Part shown: positions 42,971 through 51,412 of the stretch, in pieces
Position numbering within the stretch: the stretch's first letter is position 1
Layout: every line of letters starts with the position of its first letter
Source: Flavihumibacter petaseus NBRC 106054
GTDB lineage: Bacteria; Bacteroidota; Bacteroidia; Chitinophagales; Chitinophagaceae
Direction of reading: 5' to 3'
Length of the DNA stretch: 62,226 bases
Assembly (NCBI RefSeq): GCF_000974785.1
Contig: NZ_BBWV01000008.1
Location: 1-62,226, forward strand
The notes under the pieces: model-generated
What the model was told of the DNA's origin: nothing
Databases searched by the model: none
Seen by the model: the letters and a program-made list of their open reading frames with translations, nothing else
Translations under genes and position numbers: made by a program

Positions 42971-43840
42971 ATGAAAGCAGGATTCGTTAACATATTCGGC
43001 AAGCCCAACGCGGGAAAGAGCACGCTGCTCAATGCCTTCATGGGCGAAAAACTCGCCATTGTTTCCCCCAAAGTTCAAACGACCCGGCACCGGATCAAAG
43101 GCATCCTGACAGAGCCCGGCTACCAGATCATCTTTTCCGATACCCCTGGTATCATTGAGCCCAGGTATAAGCTGCACGAAAAAATGATGCAAGCCGTCAA
43201 AAGCGCCCTGGAAGACGCAGACCTGGCACTCCTTATGGTGGATGTCTATGACGATTACACCGAAAGCGATGCGATTTTTACAGCGCTTCGTCTCAAGGCG
43301 CCGGCCCTGCTGGTGCTGAATAAGGTTGACGGAAAAGGCAAAGCGAAAGCCGCTGCCGCCCGGGAGTTTTTTACCGGGAAATCCTATGTGAAGCAGATTG
43401 TGGAAGTATCTGCACTGCAGAAGGAAGGCGTGCCTGAATTGTTACAAACTATCGTAGACCTGCTGCCCGAAGGTGAACCCTTCTTTGATGAAGACAACCT
43501 GACGGATCTCCCGACACGATTCTTTGTGGGAGAGCTGATCCGTGAACAGATCTACCAGTTATACCAGGATGAGATCCCTTACCACGCAGCTGTCCTTGTG
43601 CAGGAGTTCAAGGAAAAGTCCACACTGATCAAGATCATGGCGGATATCATTGTTCAGCGTGATACACAGAAAGGTATTATTCTGGGAGAGAAAGGGAAAA
43701 TGATCCGTGAGCTGGGAACCAGGGCCAGGGCGGAAATTGAGCAGTTCCTCGGTCAGAAAGTGTTCCTGGAACTCTTTGTAAAAGTGCGTCCCAAGTGGCG
43801 GGATAATGACCTGCACTTACGCGAATACGGCTATAATTAA
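42971..43840 (+). CDS. era: GTPase Era
   Basis: This 289-residue GTPase assists 16S rRNA maturation and 30S assembly. It has the G1 loop GKPNAGKST (11-19), G3 DTPGI and G4 NKVD. A C-terminal KH domain (about 200-289) carries GEKGKMIRELGTRARAEIE, which binds the 3' end of 16S rRNA. The length matches the family. It is followed 28 bp downstream by der, another ribosome-assembly GTPase; the two are probably co-transcribed. Confidence 0.98.
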   Translation: MKAGFVNIFGKPNAGKSTLLNAFMGEKLAIVSPKVQTTRHRIKGILTEPGYQIIFSDTPGIIEPRYKLHEKMMQAVKSALEDADLALLMVDVYDDYTESDAIFTALRLKAPALLVLNKVDGKGKAKAAAAREFFTGKSYVKQIVEVSALQKEGVPELLQTIVDLLPEGEPFFDEDNLTDLPTRFFVGELIREQIYQLYQDEIPYHAAVLVQEFKEKSTLIKIMADIIVQRDTQKGIILGEKGKMIRELGTRARAEIEQFLGQKVFLELFVKVRPKWRDNDLHLREYGYN

Positions 43841-43868
43841 TTGTTCAGAAATTCAAATTGTTCCAGGT

Positions 43869-45182
43869 ATGAGTGGATATACAGTTGCGATCGTAGGAAG
43901 GCCCAATGTAGGAAAAAGCACCTTCTTCAACAGGCTCCTAGAGCAGCGGAAAGCTATTGTGGATGACATTAGCGGTGTTACTCGTGACCGGCAATACGGA
44001 ATTGCAGAGTGGGTTGGTAAATCCTTCAACGTGATTGATACGGGGGGCTTCGTTCCCAGAAGCGAAGACGTGTTCGAAAAGGAGATCAAGAAACAGGTGC
44101 TGATTGCACTCGAAGAAGCAGATGCGCTCATCTTCATGACGGATACCGCTACCGGAATCACTGATCTGGATGAAAGCATGGCCGATGTGCTGCGTCGCAG
44201 TGCCAAGCCTGTATACCTCACCGTGAACAAGGTAGACAACCATGAGCGCCTGCTCGAAGCCACTGAGTTCTACAGCATGGGTTTCGAACATGTCTATTTT
44301 ATTTCCGCTATCAGTGGAAGTGGTACCGGTGAGCTGCTGGATGCCGTTACGGAACCCATCCCTGAAGATCGCTATGCCACCGACGAACAATCGGAGATCC
44401 CGAAATTCGCCATCATCGGTCAGCCTAACGTAGGAAAGTCTTCCCTCCTTAATGCACTGGTAGGAAAGGAGCGGACCATCGTAAGCGACATCGCCGGAAC
44501 CACACGCGATACCATCCATACACATTATAACCTCTTTCAGAAGGATTTTGTCCTGATCGATACGGCCGGTATCCGCCGCAAACAAAAAGTACACGAAGAC
44601 CTGGAATTCTATTCCGTAATCAGGGCGATCAAGGCGATGGACGAAGCTGATGTCTGCCTGCTATTGCTGGATGCGGAGAAAGGCATTACGGCGCAGGACC
44701 TCAGTATCTTCAGCCTTGCTGCCAGGAAAGGTAAGGGCATAGTCATCCTGGTGAATAAGTGGGACCTGATCGAAAAACAGACCAATACAGCCAGGGATTA
44801 CGAAAAACTGCTCAAGGAAAGACTTGCCCCTTTCACCGATGTGCCCATCCTGTTCATTTCCGTAAAAGACAAACTGCGCATATTCAAGGCCATGGAAACT
44901 GCCCTTGAAGTGGTGGAGAATCGCAGGAGAAAAGTGCCGACTTCCCAGCTCAACGACACGATGCTGAAAGCGATAGCGGCCTATCATCCGCCGGTTGTGC
45001 GCGGTAATATCGTAAGCATCAAATATGTAACGCAGTTACCTACTGCCGTACCTTCTTTTGCTTTCTTTTCCAATTATCCTGACGACATCAAAACCCCTTA
45101 CCGGAATTATCTCGAGAACAAGCTGCGCGAAAATTTCAATTTCAGCGGCGTGCCGGTCCGCGTGTTTTTCCGGAAGAAATAG
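43869..45182 (+). CDS. der: Double-domain GTPase Der (EngA)
   Basis: This 437-residue GTPase has two tandem G domains and a KH-like C-terminal domain, used in 50S subunit assembly. The first G1 is GRPNVGKST (9-17) and the second GQPNVGKSS (about 184-192); both have DTGG/DTAGI G3 motifs and NKVD/NKWD G4 motifs. The start at 43869 (MSGYTVAIVG) is the family start; the frame from 43806 overlaps the end of era and is not needed. An 8-bp inverted repeat lies 44 bp after its stop codon. Confidence 0.98.
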   Translation: MSGYTVAIVGRPNVGKSTFFNRLLEQRKAIVDDISGVTRDRQYGIAEWVGKSFNVIDTGGFVPRSEDVFEKEIKKQVLIALEEADALIFMTDTATGITDLDESMADVLRRSAKPVYLTVNKVDNHERLLEATEFYSMGFEHVYFISAISGSGTGELLDAVTEPIPEDRYATDEQSEIPKFAIIGQPNVGKSSLLNALVGKERTIVSDIAGTTRDTIHTHYNLFQKDFVLIDTAGIRRKQKVHEDLEFYSVIRAIKAMDEADVCLLLLDAEKGITAQDLSIFSLAARKGKGIVILVNKWDLIEKQTNTARDYEKLLKERLAPFTDVPILFISVKDKLRIFKAMETALEVVENRRRKVPTSQLNDTMLKAIAAYHPPVVRGNIVSIKYVTQLPTAVPSFAFFSNYPDDIKTPYRNYLENKLRENFNFSGVPVRVFFRKK

Positions 45183-45225
45183 GTTATCGCTTTTGGTATA
45201 GTTCACAGGTTTGCAGGTAGTAATG

Positions 45226-45247
45226 AATCCGCACTAAAATGCGGATT
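45226..45247. repeat. 8-bp inverted repeat upstream of the efflux operon
   Basis: AATCCGCA and TGCGGATT are separated by 6 nt. It ends 5 bp before the -7 box TATCTTTG of the efflux operon, so it covers the spacer and -33 region, a classic operator position. No T tract follows, so it is a poor terminator for der. Confidence 0.8.
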
Positions 45248-45252
45248 GCCAG

Positions 45253-45260
45253 TATCTTTG
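45253..45260 (+). promoter_or_regulatory. Promoter -7 box of the RND efflux operon
   Basis: TATCTTTG matches TAnnTTTG, 61 bp before the start codon of the TolC-like gene. The -33 position is occupied by the inverted repeat at 45226-45247. Confidence 0.55.
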
Positions 45261-45321
45261 CGGTCCTGAACGATTCCTGCCTTCCTGTGTTGTTACCTGA
45301 ATTATTGATCCCCGATAGTGT

Positions 45322-46644
45322 ATGAAAAGTATATCCACACTTTTTTTGCTGTTGTTATTGTGTATGGGATACAACCGGTTATTGGCGCAGACTGCCAATG
45401 ATTCTGTGTTGATTACCCCGGATCTGCAGCAATGCATCCAGTATGCCCTGAAACATCAGCCCACCAGCCAACAGGCAACCATAGACGAAAAGATCATCGA
45501 GTATGAGATCCGCAGTAAACTTGCCGACTGGTATCCGCAGGTGAATCTGAACTATAACCTGCAGCACAACTTCCAGGTTCAGACGAGCATTATCGGTGGG
45601 AACCCGATCAAGCTCGGCGTTGACAATATTTCTGCATTGCAGTTCGGATTGAGCCAGCAGATCTTCAACCGGGATGTATTGCTGGCCGCACGCACCCAGG
45701 ATGTTGTACGCCTGCAGGCCAGGCAGAACACAGCAGCCACCCGCATTGATGTTGCCGCTAATGTATCCAAAGCGTTTTATGATGTTCTGGCCACCCGCCA
45801 GCAGATCGAGGTCAGCCAGGAAAACATTGTTCGGATCAGCAGAAGCCTGCAGGATGCCACCAATCAGTACAAGGCAGGGGTGGCCGACAAAACGGATTAC
45901 AAGCGGGCGATCATTTCCCTCAATAACAGTAAGGCATTCCTGAAGTCAAGCCAGGAGTCACTAAAAGCGAAGGAAGAATACCTCAAATACCTGATGGGAT
46001 ACCCGGTAACCCAGCAACTGGATATTGTATTTGACAGCCTGCAGATGGAACGCGAAATCCAGATGGATACCCTGCTCATCCCGGACCTGAAAAACAGAAT
46101 TGAATACAAGCAGCTGGAAACCCGTCAGCGGCTTCTGGAAGCAAGCCTTAAATACGAACGATGGGGATTCCTTCCCAGTGTTGCCCTGAACGGGAACTAC
46201 AATATGAACTTTCTGAATGAATCGCTCGGCAAACTATACCATACCAACTATCCGAACTCATTTGCCAATCTGACCCTGGCCTTTCCCATCTTCCAGGGTG
46301 GAAAACGCATTGCGCAGATCAGGAGCGCGGAATGGGAACTTAAACGGGGAGAACTGGATATCATCGACCTGGGCAATTCCGTCAATTCGCAATATGCCCA
46401 GGCAATTGCGGCTTATAAATCCAATTACGCCAACTATGTCTCGCTTCGCGAAAATTTATTGCTTTCCCAGGAAGTGTATGATGTTATCCAGCTGCAGTAT
46501 CGCTCCGGCGTTAAAACTTACCTCGAAGTGATCGTGGCCCAGACAGATCTCCGCACTTCACAACTGACCTATTACAACGCCCTTTACGATTTGCTTGCAG
46601 CAAAAATTGACCTGCAGCGAAGCCTTGGCCTGCTCATTTATTAA
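45322..46644 (+). CDS. TolC-family outer membrane efflux protein
   Basis: This 440-residue TolC-family channel protein has a signal peptide (about 1-22, LLAQT). Two repeated halves form long coiled-coil helices and strands, with SVALNGNYNMNFLNES and the ending QLQYRSGVKTYLEVIVAQTDLRTSQLTYYNALYDLL (as parts) in the second half. It forms the outer membrane duct of the tripartite pump encoded by this gene and the next two. It is first in the operon, with a -7 box and an operator-like repeat upstream. Confidence 0.95.
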   Translation: MKSISTLFLLLLLCMGYNRLLAQTANDSVLITPDLQQCIQYALKHQPTSQQATIDEKIIEYEIRSKLADWYPQVNLNYNLQHNFQVQTSIIGGNPIKLGVDNISALQFGLSQQIFNRDVLLAARTQDVVRLQARQNTAATRIDVAANVSKAFYDVLATRQQIEVSQENIVRISRSLQDATNQYKAGVADKTDYKRAIISLNNSKAFLKSSQESLKAKEEYLKYLMGYPVTQQLDIVFDSLQMEREIQMDTLLIPDLKNRIEYKQLETRQRLLEASLKYERWGFLPSVALNGNYNMNFLNESLGKLYHTNYPNSFANLTLAFPIFQGGKRIAQIRSAEWELKRGELDIIDLGNSVNSQYAQAIAAYKSNYANYVSLRENLLLSQEVYDVIQLQYRSGVKTYLEVIVAQTDLRTSQLTYYNALYDLLAAKIDLQRSLGLLIY

Positions 46645-46665
46645 ACTGTATAAACCGACCAACAT

Positions 46666-47778
46666 ATGTTGTCAAAAGGAATATTACCCATCAGCCTGAT
46701 TACTGCCGCACTCTGGTTTGCTGCCTGTAAACAGAAGCAACAGGCGCCACAGGGACCTCCCCCGGCGACTCCGGTAACCCTGTACGAAGTGAAAGCATTC
46801 CAGTCGACTTACGCTGATGACTATCCGGGTATCCTGGTGCCGCTGAATCAGACCGAACTTCGTTCACAGGTGACTGGCTATGTGACCGGTATTTATTTCA
46901 AAGACGGCGATAAAGTGAAAAAAGGACAGCGGCTGTATTCCATCGATGCGCAGCTGTACGACGCCAATTATCAGAACGCCATTGCAAACATGCAGGTTCA
47001 GGAAACCAACCTGGTCAAGGCGCAGAAAGACGCTGACCGGTACAATGAACTGGACCGGCAGGATGCGATCGCAAAACAGCAGGTAGATTATGCCAATGCT
47101 GCACTTGAAGCTGCCAAAAAACAGGTGGAAGCTGCAAAAGCGAACGTGCGCAGTGTACAGGCCAATGTGCGGTTTGCCAATATCACCGCACCTTTCGACG
47201 GAACCATCGGCATCTCCCAGGTGCGCGTAGGTACCTCCGTGGTTGCAGGGCAGACCGTCATGAACACCGTCTCTACAGACAATCCCATGGCGGTGGACAT
47301 TACTATTGACCAGAAAGATCTCTACAGGTTTTCATTGCTCAGCCAGAACAAAAACCTGGTTAAAGATTCAGTGATCACTATTTCTTTCGGCGGACTCAAA
47401 TATGATCATCCCGGCACTATCAGTGTGATGGACAGGGCAGTAGACCCGCAAACCGGAACTTTGAAGGTTCGGTTGTCCTTTCCCAATGCCAAAAGCCTGC
47501 TCAAAGCCGGCATGAATACGATCGTGCATATCCAGAACCCTGCGGGTCACGATGAAATGGTGATCCCCTACAAAGCCGTTGTAGAACAACTTGGTGAGTT
47601 CTTTGTGTATGTGGCCGGTGACAGCAGCAAAGCCTTCCAGCGTAAGATCAAACTGGGCAAACAACTGGATTCCACCATTATTGTAAAAAGCGGTCTGTCT
47701 GCCGGCGATAAAATTGTTGTACAGGGTGTGCAAAATGTTCGCGAGGGTGCAGTGATCAATCCGGCCCCACAAAAATAA
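46666..47778 (+). CDS. RND efflux periplasmic adaptor (AcrA/MexA type)
   Basis: This 370-residue membrane fusion protein is lipidated (lipobox FAAC, Cys21). A lipoyl-like barrel (about 60-75 and 170-200), an alpha-hairpin with coiled-coil repeats (NAIANMQVQETNLVKAQKDA, NAALEAAKKQVEAAKANVRS), a beta-barrel and a membrane-proximal domain follow. TAPFDGTIGISQVRVGTSVVAGQ is the second lipoyl half. It links the inner-membrane transporter to the TolC-like channel. It lies 21 bp after the TolC gene and 5 bp before the transporter gene. Confidence 0.96.
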   Translation: MLSKGILPISLITAALWFAACKQKQQAPQGPPPATPVTLYEVKAFQSTYADDYPGILVPLNQTELRSQVTGYVTGIYFKDGDKVKKGQRLYSIDAQLYDANYQNAIANMQVQETNLVKAQKDADRYNELDRQDAIAKQQVDYANAALEAAKKQVEAAKANVRSVQANVRFANITAPFDGTIGISQVRVGTSVVAGQTVMNTVSTDNPMAVDITIDQKDLYRFSLLSQNKNLVKDSVITISFGGLKYDHPGTISVMDRAVDPQTGTLKVRLSFPNAKSLLKAGMNTIVHIQNPAGHDEMVIPYKAVVEQLGEFFVYVAGDSSKAFQRKIKLGKQLDSTIIVKSGLSAGDKIVVQGVQNVREGAVINPAPQK

Positions 47779-47783
47779 ACAAG

Positions 47784-50700
47784 ATGATTGCAGATACTTT
47801 TATCAAACGGCCGGTAACGGCAATAGTGATTTCGATTGTGATCGTGCTGGTGGGCCTGATCGCAATGATGACCAGGCCGGTTGCGCAATACCCGGAAATC
47901 ACACCACCCACGGTGTCCATCGCAGGCAACTTCACCGGTGCAGATGCGCAGACGGTAGAACAGACAACTACTACTGCTATTGAAACGCAGGTTAATGGTA
48001 CGCCTGGCATGACCTACATGACAAGCAACAGTACCAGCAGCGGACAGAGCAGTATCACGGTAAACTTTGAAGTGGGTACCAATATCGATATTGCTACCCT
48101 CGATGTGCAGAACCGGGTAAGCGTTGCGCAGCCCACACTCCCGGATGCGGTAAAGCGTTTAGGCCTTACGGTGAGGAAGCGCAACCCCAGCATCATGATG
48201 GCGCTGGCTTTGATCTCTCCCAATGGTACCCATGATGCTACCTTCCTCGGTAATTATGCCAATATCTACCTGAAAGACGCCCTGCTCCGGGTAAAAGGTG
48301 TGGGTGATATTTTCACCCGTGCGGATGACTTCAGCATGCGGATCTGGATGGACCCCAAGAAAATGGCATCGCTCGGAATCACAACCGCTGATGTAAATGC
48401 TGCTTTGGCGGAACAGAACATACAGGTAGCAGCTGGTACTGTAGGTGGCAATCCGCAGCCAGGTTTCCAGACTTACGAGTTCAGCGTATTGACCAACAGC
48501 CGGCTGAACACCGTGAACCAGTTTGAAAATATAGTGGTCCGCACCCGTCCGGCCGACAATAGCGTGGTTTACCTGAAAGACGTTGCGAGAGTCGCACTCG
48601 GTAAATTTGACTACAGCAATAATGCTTTCGCCAACGGGCATGATGCGGCATTCATCCTCATTTACCAGGCCCCCGGTGCTAATGCGCTTGATACCTATAA
48701 TGGTATCATGGAAGCCCTGGGAAATCTGAAAAAGAATTTTCCGAAAGACGTGGATTACCTCGTGCCGCTTGAAACAGCTACCGTTGTGGAAGTGTCCATC
48801 AACGAAGTGGTGCACACTTTGCTCGAAGCACTGTTACTGGTAATCCTGGTAGTATTTCTTTTTCTTCAGAACTGGCGCGCAACGCTGATCCCCATACTGG
48901 CTATTCCGGTTTCGCTTATCGGAACTTTTATCTTTTTTATTCCTTTCGGGTTCACCATCAATACACTGACGCTTTTTGCATTCGTACTGGCTATCGGTAT
49001 CGTGGTAGATGATGCGATTGTGGTGGTGGAGGCCGTGCAGCATTACATCGATCACGAAAAGATATCACCGAAGGAGGCCACACAGAAAGCGATGAAGGAT
49101 ATCTCGGGACCAGTTATTGCCATTGCGCTGATCCTGGCAGCGGTATTTGTTCCGGTAAGTTTTGTTCCGGGAATCGTGGGACGCCTTTACCAGCAGTTTG
49201 CCATCACCATTGCCGTATCGGTGATCATTTCCGCATTCGTCGCGCTCTCGCTCACGCCTGCATTGTGCACGATATTATTGAAACCTTCCAAGCCGGAGGG
49301 GGCTAAGAAGAATCTTCTCGAAAGAGGCTTCAACCGCTTCAATATCTGGTTTGACCGCGTTGCCCATAGTTATACACGGGGTGTCGCAAGGTGGATCAAA
49401 TTCACTCCATATGTGATCGTAATGATGGTTTGTGTTTTTGTCGGCCTGTTCCTGTTGTTCAAAAACAAACCAACCGGATTCATTCCTACGGAAGATGAAG
49501 GACGTCTCTATGTGACTTACGAAATGCAGGAAGGTGCATCCACCACGCGTAGTGTGGAGATGATCAAAACCGTGATGGGAAGGATCCAGGGTATTCCCGC
49601 CGTGAAAGTAGTTGGAGGTCTGGCAGGTCTGAACATCATCAGCTTTTCCAATAAGTCCAATGTAGGCACCTTGTTTGTAAGCCTGAAACCCTGGGACGAG
49701 CGGAAAGACAAGGCGCTTCAGTTGAATGGCGTGATCGACGAGATCAGAAAACGAACCGCAGATATCAAAGAAGCAAGAATTTTGCCCATTGCACCGCCAG
49801 CGATTCCGGGCCTTGGACAGACATCGGGATTCACTTTTGAATTGCAACAGACTACAAGTACGGACGATATCAAACAGTTCGAAAGAGTGGGCCAGCGTTT
49901 CATAGGTGCCCTGATGCAACGGCCGGAGATCGGTGTAGCCTATACCTTTTTCAGCACAAGGACGCCAGCCTACCAGGTTGATGTTGACAGAAGTAAAGTG
50001 AAACAATTAGGATTGAACCTCGCTGATGTTTACAATACCATGTCCACCCTGTTGGGCAGTAGTTATGTAAATGATTTTAATCTTTATGGTCGAAACTTCC
50101 GGGTAATGACCCAGGCTGACAGCAGTTTCCGGTCATCGCTCACAGAAATGCAGAACTATTTTGTGCGCAATGCACAGGGAAACATGATCCCGCTGAGTTC
50201 AGTGGTAACGTCCAAAGTGATTGAGAATCCTGCGGTGATCTCCCACTTCAATATCTATCGTGCCATAGAATTCAACGGAACACCTAAACCCGGGTACAGT
50301 TCGGGACAGGCACTTGATGCCCTGCGGGAAGTAGCACAACAGGTGCTGCCGGATGGATATAGCTACGAATTTTCGGGAATGAGCCGTGAGGAAATAAAGG
50401 CAGGATCAAGCACCGGGATGATCTTTGCCATCTCGATCGTGTTTGTGTTCCTGTTCCTGGCAGCGTTATATGAAAGCTGGTCCATTCCGTTTTCGGTATT
50501 GTTCGCAGTACCGATCGGCGCCCTGGGATCTATCATTACGCTTACCCTGTTACCCAACCTGACCAATAATATCTATGCCCAGATTGGGTTGATTACCTTG
50601 ATCGGTCTTGCAGCGAAGAATGCAATTCTGATCGTTGAATTTGCAAAAGAAAGGGTCGACAGGGGGATTGATATCATTCATGCAACGCTTCAGGCGGTTC

Positions 50701-50978
50701 AGTTGCGTCTGAGGCCGATCATCATGACATCGCTGGCTTTCATTCTTGGCGTTCTTCCGCTTGCCTTTGCCAGTGGTGCCGCTGCGCAAAGCCGGAATAC
50801 GATCGGGTGGACGGTTTTCGGGGGAATGCTGGCGGCCACAACATTGGCGATTTTTGTGGTACCTGTGTTGTTTGTACTAATTACCAGGGTGTCTTACGGC
50901 AAACGATTAAAGTCTATCAGAGCCCGTCAGGACGTTGAAAACAAGGTTGATCAGGATATTTTTAATGCGAATGTGTAA
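47784..50978 (+). CDS. RND multidrug efflux transporter (AcrB/MexB type)
   Basis: This 1064-residue hydrophobe/amphiphile efflux-1 (HAE1) transporter has 12 membrane helices and two large periplasmic loops. It starts MIADTFIKRPVTAIVIS, as is usual. The TM4 proton-relay pair is in GIVVDDAIVVVEAVQ (Asp-Asp, about 404-418), and the TM10-11 segment has NAILIVEFAKE. It exports amphiphilic compounds using the proton gradient, together with the adaptor and TolC-like products. The substrate cannot be deduced. No TetR-type repressor gene lies next to the operon. Confidence 0.97.
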   Translation: MIADTFIKRPVTAIVISIVIVLVGLIAMMTRPVAQYPEITPPTVSIAGNFTGADAQTVEQTTTTAIETQVNGTPGMTYMTSNSTSSGQSSITVNFEVGTNIDIATLDVQNRVSVAQPTLPDAVKRLGLTVRKRNPSIMMALALISPNGTHDATFLGNYANIYLKDALLRVKGVGDIFTRADDFSMRIWMDPKKMASLGITTADVNAALAEQNIQVAAGTVGGNPQPGFQTYEFSVLTNSRLNTVNQFENIVVRTRPADNSVVYLKDVARVALGKFDYSNNAFANGHDAAFILIYQAPGANALDTYNGIMEALGNLKKNFPKDVDYLVPLETATVVEVSINEVVHTLLEALLLVILVVFLFLQNWRATLIPILAIPVSLIGTFIFFIPFGFTINTLTLFAFVLAIGIVVDDAIVVVEAVQHYIDHEKISPKEATQKAMKDISGPVIAIALILAAVFVPVSFVPGIVGRLYQQFAITIAVSVIISAFVALSLTPALCTILLKPSKPEGAKKNLLERGFNRFNIWFDRVAHSYTRGVARWIKFTPYVIVMMVCVFVGLFLLFKNKPTGFIPTEDEGRLYVTYEMQEGASTTRSVEMIKTVMGRIQGIPAVKVVGGLAGLNIISFSNKSNVGTLFVSLKPWDERKDKALQLNGVIDEIRKRTADIKEARILPIAPPAIPGLGQTSGFTFELQQTTSTDDIKQFERVGQRFIGALMQRPEIGVAYTFFSTRTPAYQVDVDRSKVKQLGLNLADVYNTMSTLLGSSYVNDFNLYGRNFRVMTQADSSFRSSLTEMQNYFVRNAQGNMIPLSSVVTSKVIENPAVISHFNIYRAIEFNGTPKPGYSSGQALDALREVAQQVLPDGYSYEFSGMSREEIKAGSSTGMIFAISIVFVFLFLAALYESWSIPFSVLFAVPIGALGSIITLTLLPNLTNNIYAQIGLITLIGLAAKNAILIVEFAKERVDRGIDIIHATLQAVQLRLRPIIMTSLAFILGVLPLAFASGAAAQSRNTIGWTVFGGMLAATTLAIFVVPVLFVLITRVSYGKRLKSIRARQDVENKVDQDIFNANV

Positions 50979-50996
50979 AAATTGACGTATATCAAT

Positions 50997-51026
50997 TTTG
51001 ATTCCTGCGAAACTTTTCTAATTTTG
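50997..51026 (+). promoter_or_regulatory. Promoter of the small Ala-rich lipoprotein
   Basis: TTTG at 50997-51000, 18 nt, then TAATTTTG at 51019-51026 is a near-ideal Bacteroidota promoter. The predicted leader is about 30 nt. Confidence 0.75.
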
Positions 51027-51062
51027 CCGCGGTTTAAAAATATCCAATTCAAAACAACACAA

Positions 51063-51281
51063 ATGAAAAAAGTATTTGCTATTCTCGCTATCACTGCTGC
51101 TTTCGCTGCTTGTAACAACGCTGCTGAGTCTACTGAAGCTACAACTGATTCTGCTGCTACTACAGCCACTATCGATTCTGCTGCTTCTGCTGCTATCGAT
51201 ACTGCTAACAAAGCAATCGATTCTACAGTTAAAGCTGCTACAGACTCTATCGCTGCCAAAGTTGATAGCGTGAAGAAGTAA
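51063..51281 (+). CDS. Tiny Ala/Thr-rich lipoprotein
   Basis: This 72-residue lipoprotein (lipobox FAAC, Cys17) has a mature part built almost only of Ala, Thr, Ser, Asp and Lys in a repeating pattern, for example TIDSAASAAIDTANKAIDST and VKAATDSIAAKVDSVKK. This would form one amphipathic helix. A tethered helix of this size recalls Lpp-like or phasin-like small proteins, but there is no sequence match that I can claim. It has a strong promoter and a terminator of its own, so it is likely abundant. The start at 51063 is set by the signal peptide; upstream codons from 50982 lie across the promoter. Confidence 0.85.
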   Translation: MKKVFAILAITAAFAACNNAAESTEATTDSAATTATIDSAASAAIDTANKAIDSTVKAATDSIAAKVDSVKK

Positions 51282-51303
51282 TTGTTATATGTTCTTCAGA
51301 AAG

Positions 51304-51328
51304 GCCCCTTCCCCGGAAGGGGCTTTTT
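51304..51328 (+). terminator. Terminator of the small lipoprotein gene
   Basis: An 8-bp stem (GCCCCTTC / GAAGGGGC) with a 4-nt loop is followed by TTTTT, 23 bp after the stop codon. Confidence 0.88.
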
Positions 51329-51412
51329 CATGCCCGGTGTTTTCACCTGTTATTCGTGGCAGATCAGGTACATACATATTGCCCGGCTATTTTGCCAGCT
51401 CAAACAGTATGT

